From NCBI RefSeq assembly GCF_014656415.1, contig NZ_BNCJ01000021.1:1-42985 (forward strand): DNA of 42,985 bases, read 5' to 3'. The translations under genes were made by a program, and so were the position numbers. Source of the stretch: Seohaeicola zhoushanensis (GTDB lineage Bacteria > Pseudomonadota > Alphaproteobacteria > Rhodobacterales > Rhodobacteraceae). The notes beneath the pieces are model-generated. The model saw only the letters and a program-made list of their open reading frames with translations. It was not told the origin of the DNA and did no database searches. Below are positions 1-8,593 of the stretch, piece by piece. Numbering within the stretch: position 1 is the first letter of the stretch; the number at the start of each line of letters is the position of its first letter.

Positions 1-42
1 ACAGGCCGGAATAGACAGGGGGAGTCGCGCCGCAGGCGCGGC

Positions 43-57
43 GGGGGCAGCGCCCCC
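43..57. repeat. 15-base GC palindrome, copy 1
   Basis: GGGGGCAGCGCCCCC forms a tight 6-bp stem. An identical 15-mer lies at 27176-27190, in another gap. There is no T-run beside it, so it is not a classical terminator. It is probably a dispersed intergenic palindrome. Confidence 0.5.
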
Positions 58-85
58 ATGATCCGACTGCCGGAAGCGCGCGGTC

Positions 86-373
86 TCAATAGGAGACGGT
101 CACCCCGTTCTCGATCAGGTAGGCGTCGCACTTGCGATGCGCGGTGCTGATGACGAGATACCAGACCGTGCTGCCATCCTGCGCGGTGCGGGAATATTCG
201 CAGCGGTTGGGCGCGGTCCACCAGCGGCCCTTGTAGCCGGGCGGCGGCAGCAGTTCCGAGCCGCCGACCTTGACCGGCAGGCTCGCGATGCGGCCGGATT
301 TCCCCATGTTGTCGGCGCTGGCCGGAAGGGCGAAGGCAAGGACGGCAAGCGCGGCGGCGATGGTCTTCGGCAT
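86..373 (-). CDS. small exported protein of unknown function
   Basis: This 95-residue protein starts with a clear signal peptide (MPKTIAAALAVLAFALPASA), so the mature part of about 75 residues should be periplasmic or secreted. I chose the ATG at 373 because GAGGAG stands just upstream and the signal peptide begins there; the reading frame is open for 13 more codons upstream without a better start. The mature region has two cysteines (in PNRCEYSR and HRKCDAY) that could form a disulfide, and many aromatic residues. I do not recognise the family. It is divergent from the methyltransferase gene to its right. Confidence 0.7.
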   Translation of the reverse strand: MPKTIAAALAVLAFALPASADNMGKSGRIASLPVKVGGSELLPPPGYKGRWWTAPNRCEYSRTAQDGSTVWYLVISTAHRKCDAYLIENGVTVSY

Positions 374-568
374 TCGGTCTTCTCCTCTTGCGCGGACATC
401 CGGCCGCGGCATTCCGGATTGGGCCTTAAACGCGCGCTAGGATGCCGGCGAAATCGGGCAGCAATGTGCAGGAACCTTGGCAATCCGGCGTTCCCCCTCG
501 CCTCCGGCCCTTCACGGCGCTGGCATAAGGCGCGGCGCGGTGCCATGCTGGGGGCGGGAGGCCCAACG

Positions 569-1021
569 ATGAAACGCTCGATCTCCTCGCCCCTCGGCCC
601 GCTGGTCATCACCGCCGATGCCGGCGCGCTGACCGGGCTGACCTGGAGCGACGACCGGCACGAGGACGACGACCCGCTGCTGCGCGAGGCCGAGCGCCAG
701 CTCGCCGCCTATTTCGCGCGGGCGCTGGAAACCTTCGACCTGCCGCTGCGCGTCGAGGCCAGCGCCTTCCAGCGTGCGGTCTGCGATGCGATGCTGGCGA
801 TCCCCTACGGCCATACCCGCACCTATGGCGACCTTGCCCGCGACCTCGGCGCGACGCCGCAGGCGGTGGGGCAGGGCTGCGGCGGCAACCCGCTGCCCAT
901 CGTCATTCCCTGCCACCGCGTGCTCGGCGCCAATGGCCTCGGCGGCTTCTCGGCGCGCGGCGGGGTCGAGACCAAGGTGGCGCTGCTGCGCCACGAGGGC
1001 GCGGCGGGGCTTCTGATATGA
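569..1021 (+). CDS. ogt: methylated-DNA--protein-cysteine methyltransferase
   Basis: This DNA repair protein should remove the alkyl group from O6-alkylguanine onto its own cysteine in a single-turnover reaction. The active-site motif IPCHRV is present with the acceptor at Cys115, and the helix-turn-helix region includes IPYGHTRTYGDLA (about 78-90) and NPLP just before the active site. The protein is 150 residues, the short Ogt/MGMT type with no Ada regulatory domain. The ATG at 569 follows GGGAGG; the frame is open far upstream but that part has no family similarity. The segment AVGQGCGGNP lacks the arginine found in the same loop of human MGMT, which I do not regard as disabling. Whether it is ogt or an orthologue of ada C-terminal half is not resolved. 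Confidence 0.92.
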   Translation: MKRSISSPLGPLVITADAGALTGLTWSDDRHEDDDPLLREAERQLAAYFARALETFDLPLRVEASAFQRAVCDAMLAIPYGHTRTYGDLARDLGATPQAVGQGCGGNPLPIVIPCHRVLGANGLGGFSARGGVETKVALLRHEGAAGLLI

Positions 1022-1093
1022 CGCAGATCAAGGCCGCCCCGGCGGCCGGATCCTAGGTTCCATGCAACACCATACCACGGAAAAGGAGACCCG

Positions 1094-1561
1094 ATGAGCG
1101 CCAAGAAAGACCGCGCCGCCCTCAAGGCGGCGATCCGCAGCCGGATGCTGGATCTGGAAGAGGGCGAACTGGCCACGGCCCGCGCCCATTACGAGCGCTT
1201 CCTCGGCGAGGCCCGGCTCGACGACCGCGAGGGGCATGACAATTCGGACATCGCCGAAAGCCGCGAGAGCGCCGATCTCGCCGCCGCCTTCGATGGACCG
1301 GTGCATACGCATCAGGCCAAGATCGACGCCCTCGAGGCGCTCGACTTCGCGCTGGCCGACCACGTCCGCCCCGGCGCCGTGGTCTCGTTCAACAAGCGGC
1401 ATTTCGTGGTGGCGGTGGCGACATCGGCCTTCGACTGCGAAGGGCGCAGCTACATGGGCATCTCGACCCAAAGCCCGATCTTCGCCGCCATCGACGGCCT
1501 GGCCGAGGGCGACAGCTTCACCTTCAACGGGCGCAAGACAAGGCTCGACGAGGTGTTCTGA
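1094..1561 (+). CDS. GreA/GreB-like protein
   Basis: The 155-residue protein has a charged helical N-terminal half (about 1-85) and a C-terminal half resembling the FKBP-like GreA/GreB domain: VRPGAVVSFN, then STQSPIFAAIDGLAEGDSF, matching the usual 'SPIARALLGKKVGDEV' region. GreA factors bind the RNA polymerase secondary channel and stimulate transcript cleavage. The N-terminal part is short for the canonical coiled coil and I do not see its acidic tip with certainty, so it may instead be a Gre-like regulator such as Rnk or TraR-type proteins. AAAAGGAG lies upstream of the ATG. It converges on the phosphatidylcholine synthase gene. Confidence 0.7.
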   Translation: MSAKKDRAALKAAIRSRMLDLEEGELATARAHYERFLGEARLDDREGHDNSDIAESRESADLAAAFDGPVHTHQAKIDALEALDFALADHVRPGAVVSFNKRHFVVAVATSAFDCEGRSYMGISTQSPIFAAIDGLAEGDSFTFNGRKTRLDEVF

Positions 1562-1566
1562 CACCG

Positions 1567-1591
1567 GCTGCCCGGCCTCGCGCCGGGCGGC
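1567..1591. terminator. hairpin between convergent genes
   Basis: GCTGCCCGGC and GCCGGGCGGC pair over 10 bases (one G-T pair) around the loop CTCGC. It fills the 33-base gap between the convergent GreA-like and pcs genes, so it can end transcription from both sides. There is no T-run, so intrinsic activity is uncertain. Confidence 0.45.
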
Positions 1592-1594
1592 ACC

Positions 1595-2287
1595 TCAGTG
1601 CCGCTGGGGGATAAGCATCTGCACGATGCCTGCGAAGAGCAGGTAGAAGCTGGTCAGCAGCAGCCCCCAGTGCGCCCAGCTTTCCGGGTGGAAATCGACC
1701 CAGGCGGCCCAGCCGGCGAAGAAGGTCCAGGCCAGCGCCATCGGCAGCGTCACCGCGCGCCAGCGCTCGGTGCGCACCGGGTGGACGAACTTCAACGGCA
1801 CGAACATCGCCGCCGCCAGCAGCGTGACGACCGCCAGGCTGACCCAGAAGCTCGGCTCCAGCGCGAAGATCACCAGCACCACCATGTTCCAGCAGCCGGG
1901 GAAGCCCGAGAAGGAATTGTCCTTCGTCTTCATCCGGGTGTCGCAGAAATACATGGCGCTGGCGAAGGTGATGACGATGATCGCCACCCAGCCGGTCCAG
2001 CCATCCATCAGCCCCGACTTGAACAGGGCAAAGGCGGGGATGAAGACATAGGTCAGATAGTCGATGATGAGGTCGAGCAGCACGCCGTCGAACTGCGGCG
2101 CGTATTCCTTGACCTCGAACCGGCGCGCCAGCGGCCCGTCGATGCCGTCGACGAAGAAGGCGACCACCAGCCAGAGGAACATCATGTCCCACTTGGCCTC
2201 GACGGCGGCCAGCATGGCCAGCATGGCAAAGACGGCGCCGGTGGCCGTGAAGAGATGAACCAGGATGGCGCGGGATTGCGGTGTCAT
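1595..2287 (-). CDS. pcs: phosphatidylcholine synthase
   Basis: This membrane enzyme should condense CDP-diacylglycerol with choline to give phosphatidylcholine and CMP, a one-step route known from bacteria that live with eukaryotes and from many Rhodobacterales. The CDP-alcohol phosphatidyltransferase signature is present: Asp50-Gly51, Ala54-Arg55, then Gly68, Asp72 and Asp76. The 12-residue gap between Arg55 and Gly68 is longer than in the general family, as seen in bacterial Pcs. There are about six to eight hydrophobic segments over 230 residues. The following YLTYVFIPAFAL stretch also fits Pcs. It is monocistronic and convergent with the GreA-like gene. Confidence 0.88.
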   Translation of the reverse strand: MTPQSRAILVHLFTATGAVFAMLAMLAAVEAKWDMMFLWLVVAFFVDGIDGPLARRFEVKEYAPQFDGVLLDLIIDYLTYVFIPAFALFKSGLMDGWTGWVAIIVITFASAMYFCDTRMKTKDNSFSGFPGCWNMVVLVIFALEPSFWVSLAVVTLLAAAMFVPLKFVHPVRTERWRAVTLPMALAWTFFAGWAAWVDFHPESWAHWGLLLTSFYLLFAGIVQMLIPQRH

Positions 2288-2357
2288 GGCTCAGAGTCAT
2301 GCCGGAAGCGGGCCGGGGATGTAAAGGGTTTCCCGGCGCGCCCGCCTCCGGCGGGGC

Positions 2358-2972
2358 TCAGGCTGTGGCGATCTGGCCAACCTTCCGGATGGCCTCGGCA
2401 GTGTCCTTGATGTGCGACTTGACCGCGCTCAGCGCCTTCTTCAGCAGGCTGCGCAGGGTCTTGACCACGCTCAGCAGCCCGCTCACCTGGCCGATCCACT
2501 TGAACATCAGCTGCAGCACGGTGCGGAACGACTCGATGGTGGCGAGGACCGGGGCGATCACGTTCAGGCTGGCGATGAAGGCCACGATCTTGGCCAGCAG
2601 CCCGGCGATCATCCCGGCGATCTTCTTGAACAGGGCCTTGAGCCTGGCCAGGATCGCCGCCGGATTGGCCGCCTTGGCCAGCAGCGCAATCACCTTGTCG
2701 AGCGAGGCAAGGGTCAGCTTCAGATCGGCCAGCAGCGGCTCGGCCTGTTTCAGCAGGTTGTCACCCACCTTCAGGAAGCCGTCGACCACATGCTTGCCGA
2801 CGGTGGCGATGAATTGCGCCAGCCCCTGCTTGATCGCCTTGATGAGGTTGCGCAGGAAGCCGGTCAGGTTCTTCAGGATCTTCGGCAGCGTCTTGGCGAT
2901 CCGGCTGAGCGACTTGTGGATCTTATCCACGGTCTCCTTGACCGGGGCAAACGGGTCATTCGACTGGGGCAT
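2358..2972 (-). CDS. amphipathic all-helical protein, unknown function
   Basis: The 204-residue protein is almost wholly predicted helix, with regularly spaced lysines between Leu, Ile, Val and Ala. It has no cysteine, no signal peptide and no long pure hydrophobic segment except moderately apolar stretches around 115-145 (KKIAGMIAGLLAKIVAFIA). The 11-residue-like alternation recalls membrane- or lipid-binding helices (apolipoprotein- or phasin-like), but I cannot place it in a family. It starts with MPQSNDPFAPVKETVDK. It lies downstream of xerC on the same strand but 117 bases away, so it may have its own promoter. Confidence 0.75.
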   Translation of the reverse strand: MPQSNDPFAPVKETVDKIHKSLSRIAKTLPKILKNLTGFLRNLIKAIKQGLAQFIATVGKHVVDGFLKVGDNLLKQAEPLLADLKLTLASLDKVIALLAKAANPAAILARLKALFKKIAGMIAGLLAKIVAFIASLNVIAPVLATIESFRTVLQLMFKWIGQVSGLLSVVKTLRSLLKKALSAVKSHIKDTAEAIRKVGQIATA

Positions 2973-3089
2973 GATGAATCCCTTGCATGAAATATGGGAC
3001 CGGCGCGAACCGGACAGCCGGAAAATGCGGCTGCTGGAAGGGTGCGGGCAGATGCGGCGCGGGTCAAGCGCATTGGCGCCCCGGCCGGC

Positions 3090-4010
3090 TCAGGCCCGCG
3101 GATGCGCCTTCTCGTAGACTTCCATCAGGCGGGCGGTGTCGACCGCCGTATAGGCCTGCGTGGTCGAGAGCGAGGCATGACCCAGCAATTCCTGGATCGC
3201 CCGCAGGTCGCCGCCGGCGGCCAGCAGGTGGGTGGCGAAGGAATGCCGCATCGCGTGCGGCGTGGCCGAGGCCGGCAGGCCGAGCTGCATCCGCGCCTTG
3301 GCCATCGCGCCCTGGATCAGTCGCGGCGACAGCGGCCCGCCGCGCACGCCCAGGAACAGCGGGCCGTCAGGCGTCAGCACATGCGGGCAGAGGCGGACAT
3401 ATTCGGCCACCGCATCGCGCGCGGCCCCGATCACCGGAACCGGACGCTCCTTGCCGCCCTTGCCGCGAATGCGCAGCACGCCGGGCAGGGGGCTGTCGGC
3501 CCCCTTCAGCCCCAGCGCCTCCGAGATCCGCAGCCCGCAGCCATAGAGCAACGTCACCACGGCGGCATCGCGCGCGGCGACCCAGGGCGTTTCCGATTGC
3601 AGCTCGACATGGTCGATCATCGCCCGCGCGGCATCCTCGGCCAGCGGGCGGGGCAGCTTGTTGGTAAACCGCGGCGCGCGGGCCGAGAGCACCGCCGTCA
3701 CCTCGATGCCCTCGCGCTCGGCGAGCCAGCGCATGAAGCTCTTCACCGCCGAGAGCTTGCGTGCAAGCGAGCGCGCGGTCAGCCCCTCGGCGCGGGCATC
3801 CGCCATCCAGGCCCGCATGTCGGCCACGCCGATGCGCCGCAGCGCGCCCAGCCCCTGCGGTTCGCCCATGTGCCGTGTCATGAAGCCGAGAAAGCCCGCG
3901 ACATCGCCGCGATAGGCCTCGATCGTGTTCTCGGCGGTGCCCTCCAGCGCGCGCCGCGTCTCCAGCCAGCGGGCCAGCGCGTCGCTCGCCGCGGGCGAGA
4001 CCGGGGTCAC
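3090..4010 (-). CDS. xerC: tyrosine recombinase XerC
   Basis: With XerD, XerC resolves chromosome dimers at dif. All catalytic residues are visible in this 306-residue protein: Arg161 (GLRISEAL), Lys187 (GKGGKER), His252 and Arg255 (HAMRHSFATHLL), His278 (GHASL) and nucleophile Tyr287 (TTQAYTAVD). Residues 8-105 form the SAM-like core-binding domain. The start overlaps the last 4 bases of the upstream DUF484 gene (ATGA), so the two are translationally coupled. That pair is conserved in many proteobacteria, which supports XerC over a mobile-element integrase. I cannot see a dif site in the window. Confidence 0.93.
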   Translation of the reverse strand: MTPVSPAASDALARWLETRRALEGTAENTIEAYRGDVAGFLGFMTRHMGEPQGLGALRRIGVADMRAWMADARAEGLTARSLARKLSAVKSFMRWLAEREGIEVTAVLSARAPRFTNKLPRPLAEDAARAMIDHVELQSETPWVAARDAAVVTLLYGCGLRISEALGLKGADSPLPGVLRIRGKGGKERPVPVIGAARDAVAEYVRLCPHVLTPDGPLFLGVRGGPLSPRLIQGAMAKARMQLGLPASATPHAMRHSFATHLLAAGGDLRAIQELLGHASLSTTQAYTAVDTARLMEVYEKAHPRA

Positions 4011-4714
4011 GACAGCCAGTGCCGCATGGTCCGCTCGAAAACGCCGGCGAAGAAGGCCAGCAGCTCGGTGCCCTGGGTGGGCGAGAACTGGTGCGGATCC
4101 TCGGCGGCCATGGCCAGCATTCCGGGCAGACGCCCCTTGCCGAAGTCGAGCTTGAGGCAGGCCTCCGAGCGCACCCAGTCCGCCGCCTCGCCATAGACCA
4201 GCGGCGAGGCGTCATGCACCTGGCGCAGCACCACCGGCCGCGCCGGGCCGCCCCGGCCGTGGCTGAGGTAGGTATCGACAAAGCCCGGCTCGGCCAGGGC
4301 CAGCACCGAATCGAGACGGTCGACCACCGGGTCGTCGTCGTTCTGCACGGTCTCCAGCACCAGGGTGATCCGGTCGACCTGCAGGATCTCGGCGACATCG
4401 CCGCCCAGCCCGCGCAGGAAGGCTTCGAAGCCCGTGGGTTCCAGCATCTTCAGGATGGCGCGATGCACCTGGTTGGTCCCGGCGAGGTTCTCGTAGGCCG
4501 CCGCGATGACCGAACGGTGGGTGTCTTCCAGCCGGTCGAGCCGCGTTTCCAGCCGCTCCATCACGATGCCGCGCAGGTCGACGACATTGTTGCCCATCGC
4601 CTTGGCATTGGCCTCGATCAGCGCGTGCATCACGTCCTGATCGTCAAGAATCGCGTAGGGCTTGGCCAGGATCTCCGACCTTACCGCCTCTTCGAGTTTC
4701 GCGCTGCCGCTCAT
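4007..4714 (-). CDS. DUF484 family protein
   Basis: This 235-residue protein has the DUF484 layout: an N-terminal helical and coiled-coil segment (about 15-85, including LRGIVMERLETRLDRLEDTHRSV) and a GAF-like C-terminal domain ending in ELLAFFAGVFERTMRHWL. The role is not known; the family almost always sits directly upstream of xerC. Here its stop overlaps the xerC start by 4 bases. A sensory or regulatory role tied to chromosome segregation can be guessed only from the synteny. The GAF-like part lacks an obvious ligand-binding cysteine or histidine pair. Confidence 0.85.
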   Translation of the reverse strand: MSGSAKLEEAVRSEILAKPYAILDDQDVMHALIEANAKAMGNNVVDLRGIVMERLETRLDRLEDTHRSVIAAAYENLAGTNQVHRAILKMLEPTGFEAFLRGLGGDVAEILQVDRITLVLETVQNDDDPVVDRLDSVLALAEPGFVDTYLSHGRGGPARPVVLRQVHDASPLVYGEAADWVRSEACLKLDFGKGRLPGMLAMAAEDPHQFSPTQGTELLAFFAGVFERTMRHWLS

Positions 4715-4880
4715 GCCTGTCCGCTCTTGCCCGTCTCTTCTTCTTGTTGGCGAGGTCTATAACACGGCTTCGCGCGAATGCTGCCGGAAAATTCGGCCTG
4801 GCGGGATTTTTCGCTCATGGCCGGGCCGCGCCGCCACGACGGAAAAAGGGCGCCCGCCAACCCATTGGCACGCGCCCCCC

Positions 4881-4905
4881 GCTTCTTCTCTTTTCAAATA
4901 CTCAC
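4881..4905 (+). repeat. pyrimidine-rich intergenic element, diverged copy A
   Basis: The sequence reads GCTTCTTCTCTTTTCAAATA and continues CTCAC. It resembles the two closer copies at 13188-13218 (minus) and 27117-27148 (plus). It lies in the gap upstream of the DUF484 gene and downstream of the aldolase gene, next to a perfect 14-base palindrome CCGGCGGCCGCCGG (4911-4924). The palindrome may help end aldolase transcription. Confidence 0.4.
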
Positions 4906-4932
4906 CAGCACCGGCGGCCGCCGGGCGCCGCG

Positions 4933-5586
4933 TCAGAGGATCTTCTGACCGGTCTTCGCCCAGTCCTTGAGGAAGGTCTCGAGGCCCTTGTCGGTCAGCG
5001 GGTGGCTGGCCAGCGCCTTGATGACCGAGGGCGGAGCGGTGATGACATCGGCGCCGATCCGGGCGGCGTCGGTGATGTGATTCACCGTGCGGATCGAGGC
5101 GGCGAGGATCTCGGTGCTGAAATCGTAGTTGTCATAGATCGTGCGGATGTCCTCGATCAGCTGCATCCCGTCGAGGTTGATGTCGTCGAGCCGGCCGATG
5201 AAGGGCGAGATGAAGGTCGCGCCCGCCTTGGCCGCCAGCAGCGCCTGGTTGGCCGAGAAGCAGAGCGTCACGTTGACCATCCGGCCCTCGCCGCTCAGCA
5301 CCTTGCAGGCCTTGAGGCCATCCCAGGTCAGCGGCACCTTGACGGCGATGTTGTCGGCGATCTTGGCCAGCTCGCGGCCCTCGGCGATCATCCCCTCGGC
5401 GTCCAGCGCCACGGTCTCGGCCGAGACCGGCCCGTCGATCATCTTGCAGATCTCGGCGGTGACTTCCTTGATGTCGCGGCCCGACTTCATGATGAGCGAG
5501 GGGTTGGTGGTCACGCCATCGACCATCCCCAGCGCGTGAAGTTCGGCGATCGCGTCGATCTCGGCGGTGTCTACGAAGAATTTCAT
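4933..5586 (-). CDS. transaldolase / fructose-6-phosphate aldolase
   Basis: The 217-residue protein is the short type of the transaldolase family (FSA/TalC). It has DTAEI near the N-terminus, TTNPSLI (26-32), the Schiff-base lysine Lys83 in NIAVKVPLT, and SPFIGRLDD (about 126-134). Short members either transfer dihydroxyacetone units (pentose phosphate pathway) or cleave fructose 6-phosphate, and sequence alone does not separate these activities. It is divergent from priA with an 89-base gap, and the same fsa/tal-priA pairing is common in Rhodobacterales. AGGAAG lies upstream of the ATG. Confidence 0.9.
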   Translation of the reverse strand: MKFFVDTAEIDAIAELHALGMVDGVTTNPSLIMKSGRDIKEVTAEICKMIDGPVSAETVALDAEGMIAEGRELAKIADNIAVKVPLTWDGLKACKVLSGEGRMVNVTLCFSANQALLAAKAGATFISPFIGRLDDINLDGMQLIEDIRTIYDNYDFSTEILAASIRTVNHITDAARIGADVITAPPSVIKALASHPLTDKGLETFLKDWAKTGQKIL

Positions 5587-5675
5587 GGCAGCTTCCTCTG
5601 ATGGGTTGGCCTCGGGTCGGCTTGGCTTTACCTGATGACCCGACGGGCGAAAAGCCCCGATCGGGAGCGGGCGCG

Positions 5676-7871
5676 ATGACGGAACGCGAGTATTTCGGCG
5701 AAGGCGAGCTGGTCGGCGTGCTGACCACCCAGCCGCTCGACCGCGTGCTCGATTACCGCGCGCCCGAGGGCGGCTGCTTCCTGGGCGCCTTCGTCGAGGT
5801 CCCGCTGGGCCCCCGCCGGGTGCTGGGCGTGGTCTGGGGGCCGGGCCGGGGCGACTGGGACATCGCCAAGGTGCGCAGCGTCAGCCGCGTGCTGGATGCG
5901 GCGCCGATGCGCGAGGAGATGCGCCTCTTCCTGCGCCGCGCCGCCGATTACACGCTGACCCCGATGACCGCCATGCTGCGCCTGGCCACCCGCGCGCCGG
6001 GGCTGGGCGACCCGCCCTCGATGCGCAAGGTCTACCGGCTGGGCGCGCGCGCTCCCGACCGCCTGACCGAGGCGCGGGGCCGGGTGCTGGAAGTGCTGCG
6101 CGAGTATGGCGGGCTGGCCTTCACCCTCTCCGAACTGGCCGAGATGGCGGGGGTGACGCCCTCGGTGGTCAAGGGCCTGGTGACGCAGGGCGCGGTGGCC
6201 GAAGAGGACAGCCCGCGCGACACGCCCTTTCCCCGGCTCGACCCCGACCTGCCGGGGAAGGAGCTGACCGACGACCAGCGCGCCGCGGCCGGCGTTCTTC
6301 AGGCCGGCGTGCGGGCCGGCTGCTACGGCACCACGCTGCTCAAGGGCGTCACCGGCTCGGGCAAGACCGAGGTTTATCTCGAAGCCGTGGCCGAGGCGCT
6401 GCGGACCGGCCGGCAGGCGCTGGTGCTGCTGCCCGAGATCGCGCTGACCGCCGAATTCACCACCCGCGTCGAGGCGCGCTTCGGCGCGCGGGCGGCGGAA
6501 TGGCACTCGGGCGTCACCATGACCGAACGCCGCCGCACCTGGCGGATGGTGGGCGAGGGTGGCGCGCAGCTGGTGGTCGGTGCGCGCTCGGCCCTGTTCC
6601 TGCCGTTCCGCGACCTCGGCCTGATCGTCGTCGACGAGGAACACGACACCTCCTACAAGCAGGAGGACGGGGTGCTCTACAATGCCCGCGACATGGCGGT
6701 GCTGCGCGCCTCGATCCTGGGCGCGCAGGTGGTGCTGGCCTCGGCCACGCCCTCGCTCGAGACCTGGGCCAATGCCGAGGCGGGCAAGTATAGCCGCCTG
6801 GACCTGACCTCGCGCTTCGGGGCGGCGGTGCTGCCGACGATGCGGGCCATCGACATGCGGGCCGAGCAGCTGGAGGCGGGCCGGTGGGTGTCACCGACGC
6901 TGCGGCGCGCGGTTCAGACGCGGCTCGAGAAGGGCGAGCAGTCGCTGCTCTTCCTCAATCGCCGCGGCTATGCGCCGGTGACGCTCTGCCGGGCCTGCGG
7001 CCAGCAGATCGGCTGCGACCATTGCGACGCCCGGATGGTCGAGCACCGCTTCCTCAAGCGGCTCATGTGCCACCAGTGCGGCGAGACCAAGCCGATACCC
7101 GAGGCCTGCCCCTCCTGCGGCGTCGAGGGGAAGCTGGCGCCGGTGGGGCCGGGGGTCGAGCGGCTGGCCGAGGAGGCGGCGGCTGTCTTCCCAGATGCGC
7201 GGATTTCGGTGCTGTCCTCCGATCTCTTTGGCTCGGCGCGGGCGCTGAAGGCGAGCATCGAGGAGATCGCGGCGGGCGGCGCGGATATCGTGATCGGCAC
7301 CCAGCTGGTGGCCAAGGGGCACAACTTCCCGCTGCTGACGCTGGTGGGGGTGATCGACGCCGACCTCGGGCTGCAGGGATCGGACCTGCGCGCGGCCGAG
7401 CGGACCTTCCAGCTGATGCGGCAGGTGGCGGGCCGGGCGGGGCGGTCGGAGCGATCGGGCGAGGCGTTGCTGCAAAGCTTCCAGCCCGAGCACCCGGTGA
7501 TCCGGGCGATCCTGGGCGGCGACGAGGAGGCCTTCTGGCGGGCCGAGGCGCGCGAGCGCGAGCAGGCGGGGGTGCCTCCCTACGGCCGGATGGCGGGGAT
7601 CATCCTGTCGGGCTCGGACGTGGCGCAGGTCTTCGACCTGGGCAATGCGCTGGCCCGCGCCGACGGGCCGCTGCGGCAGATCGGGGCGCAGGTCTTCGGC
7701 CCCGCTCCGGCGCCGATCGCGCGGGTCAGGGGGCGGCACCGGGTGCGGCTGCTGGTGAAGGCGCCGAAGGGCGCGCCGCTGCAGGACGCGCTGGCCCGCT
7801 GGATCGCGCCGTTCCGGCTGAAAGGCGACCTGCGGCTGGCCGTCGATATCGACCCGCAGAGCTTCTTCTGA
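5676..7871 (+). CDS. priA: primosomal protein N', replication restart helicase
   Basis: PriA recognises abandoned replication forks and reloads DnaB. The 731-residue protein has an N-terminal DNA-binding domain (1-110), the SF2 Walker A motif GVTGSGKT (224-231), the Walker B/DEEH box (Asp320-Glu-Glu-His323), and the two interlaced zinc sites ([13 protein letters not shown], then CHQCG and CPSCG). Further helicase motifs include [12 protein letters not shown] and QVAGRAGR. I chose the ATG at 5676 because GGGAGCGG stands 5 bases upstream; the frame is open for 25 upstream codons without a family match. It ends at a strong terminator. Confidence 0.95.
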   Translation: MTEREYFGEGELVGVLTTQPLDRVLDYRAPEGGCFLGAFVEVPLGPRRVLGVVWGPGRGDWDIAKVRSVSRVLDAAPMREEMRLFLRRAADYTLTPMTAMLRLATRAPGLGDPPSMRKVYRLGARAPDRLTEARGRVLEVLREYGGLAFTLSELAEMAGVTPSVVKGLVTQGAVAEEDSPRDTPFPRLDPDLPGKELTDDQRAAAGVLQAGVRAGCYGTTLLKGVTGSGKTEVYLEAVAEALRTGRQALVLLPEIALTAEFTTRVEARFGARAAEWHSGVTMTERRRTWRMVGEGGAQLVVGARSALFLPFRDLGLIVVDEEHDTSYKQEDGVLYNARDMAVLRASILGAQVVLASATPSLETWANAEAGKYSRLDLTSRFGAAVLPTMRAIDMRAEQLEAGRWVSPTLRRAVQTRLEKGEQSLLFLNRRGYAPVTLCRACGQQIGCDHCDARMVEHRFLKRLMCHQCGETKPIPEACPSCGVEGKLAPVGPGVERLAEEAAAVFPDARISVLSSDLFGSARALKASIEEIAAGGADIVIGTQLVAKGHNFPLLTLVGVIDADLGLQGSDLRAAERTFQLMRQVAGRAGRSERSGEALLQSFQPEHPVIRAILGGDEEAFWRAEAREREQAGVPPYGRMAGIILSGSDVAQVFDLGNALARADGPLRQIGAQVFGPAPAPIARVRGRHRVRLLVKAPKGAPLQDALARWIAPFRLKGDLRLAVDIDPQSFF

Positions 7872-7883
7872 GGCCCGTTTCGG

Positions 7884-7906
7884 AGCGTCCCAGCCAGGAC
7901 GCTTTT
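7884..7906 (+). terminator. priA intrinsic terminator
   Basis: AGCGTCC pairs with GGACGCT around the 6-base loop CAGCCA, followed by a T-run (7903-7906). It begins 13 bases after the priA stop. Confidence 0.8.
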
Positions 7907-7919
7907 CAAGATATTGAAA
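7904..7919. promoter_or_regulatory. palindrome TTTCAA-N4-TTGAAA in an AT-rich island
   Basis: The perfect inverted repeat TTTCAAGATATTGAAA starts inside the terminator T-run and opens an AT-rich stretch (7904-7935) that stands out in this GC-rich DNA. It could be an operator or part of the promoter of the membrane-protein gene at 8071. A 20-codon frame at 7977-8039 (MSPHAIFRMISG...) lies between, but its ribosome-binding site is weak. Confidence 0.35.
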
Positions 7920-8070
7920 TCGTTATTAATTTTTAGAGTGACTTTCCGGGACACCACTTGTGCGGCCGGGTAGCCCATGAGTCCGCATGCCATCTTCCGC
8001 ATGATCAGCGGGCTGTTCCTCTCCCGCCATTTCCGCTAAGCGCAACAAAACGCGCGCGGGGAGGGCGGGA

Positions 8071-8556
8071 ATGGACGATGAAATTCTGGCGGTGATCGAG
8101 GCCTCGGTGATCCGGCGCTGGATCGGGCTGGCCATGCTGGCCGGCCTTGGCGGCGTGACCATCTACGTGGCCCTGGCCAAGCCGCCGGAACCGGTCTGGC
8201 AAGTCTTCCTCATCGGCATCGGCCTGCTGTCGCTCTGGGCGGCGGCGCGGATGTATGCGGCGACGCAGCTGCGCATCGAACTGACCCGCGAGGTTTTGCG
8301 CGACAGCGCCGGCATGGTGCTGGCCCGCGTCGAGGACATCCGCTCGATCGAGCGTGGCGCCATGGCCTTCAAACCCTCGAACGGGTTCCTCGTGACCACC
8401 AACACCCCCGCCGGGCGGGCCTGGCGGCCCGGCCTCTGGTGGCGCGTCGGCCGCCGGGTCGGCGTTGGCGGCGTGGTGCCGGGACACCAGGCCAAGCTGG
8501 TGAGCGACATCCTCTCGGCCCTGCTGCTCGAACGAAACGAGAAGGGCGCGGAATAG
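8071..8556 (+). CDS. small inner-membrane protein with two spans
   Basis: The 161-residue protein has two close membrane segments (about 17-36 and 43-62), so both ends should be cytoplasmic. The C-terminal part (65-160) is beta-rich, containing LRIELTREVLRD, VEDIRSIERG and NGFLVTTNTP. This is reminiscent of bacterial PH-like domains that follow paired membrane helices, but the match is only by eye. GGGGAGGG stands upstream of the ATG. It stands alone after priA and converges with the Tad-like operon. Confidence 0.7.
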   Translation: MDDEILAVIEASVIRRWIGLAMLAGLGGVTIYVALAKPPEPVWQVFLIGIGLLSLWAAARMYAATQLRIELTREVLRDSAGMVLARVEDIRSIERGAMAFKPSNGFLVTTNTPAGRAWRPGLWWRVGRRVGVGGVVPGHQAKLVSDILSALLLERNEKGAE

Positions 8557-8566
8557 ATCCGCGCCC
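8544..8566. terminator. hairpin over the stop codon
   Basis: GGGCGCGGA pairs perfectly with TCCGCGCCC around ATAGA. The stem spans the TAG stop (8554-8556) and lies between two convergent genes. There is no T-run, so terminator strength is uncertain. Confidence 0.5.
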
Positions 8567-8593
8567 CTGTCCTTGTCAGCCTTATGCTTCGGC

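Noticed and set aside
3090-4010. xerC as a mobile-element integrase with an attachment site
   Set aside because: It is coupled to DUF484, the usual chromosomal partner of xerC, and no tRNA or direct repeats of att type are visible.
7977-8039. 20-residue open frame MSPHAIFRMISG... before the membrane-protein gene
   Set aside because: Weak ribosome site and no family. I kept it only as a remark in the palindrome entry.
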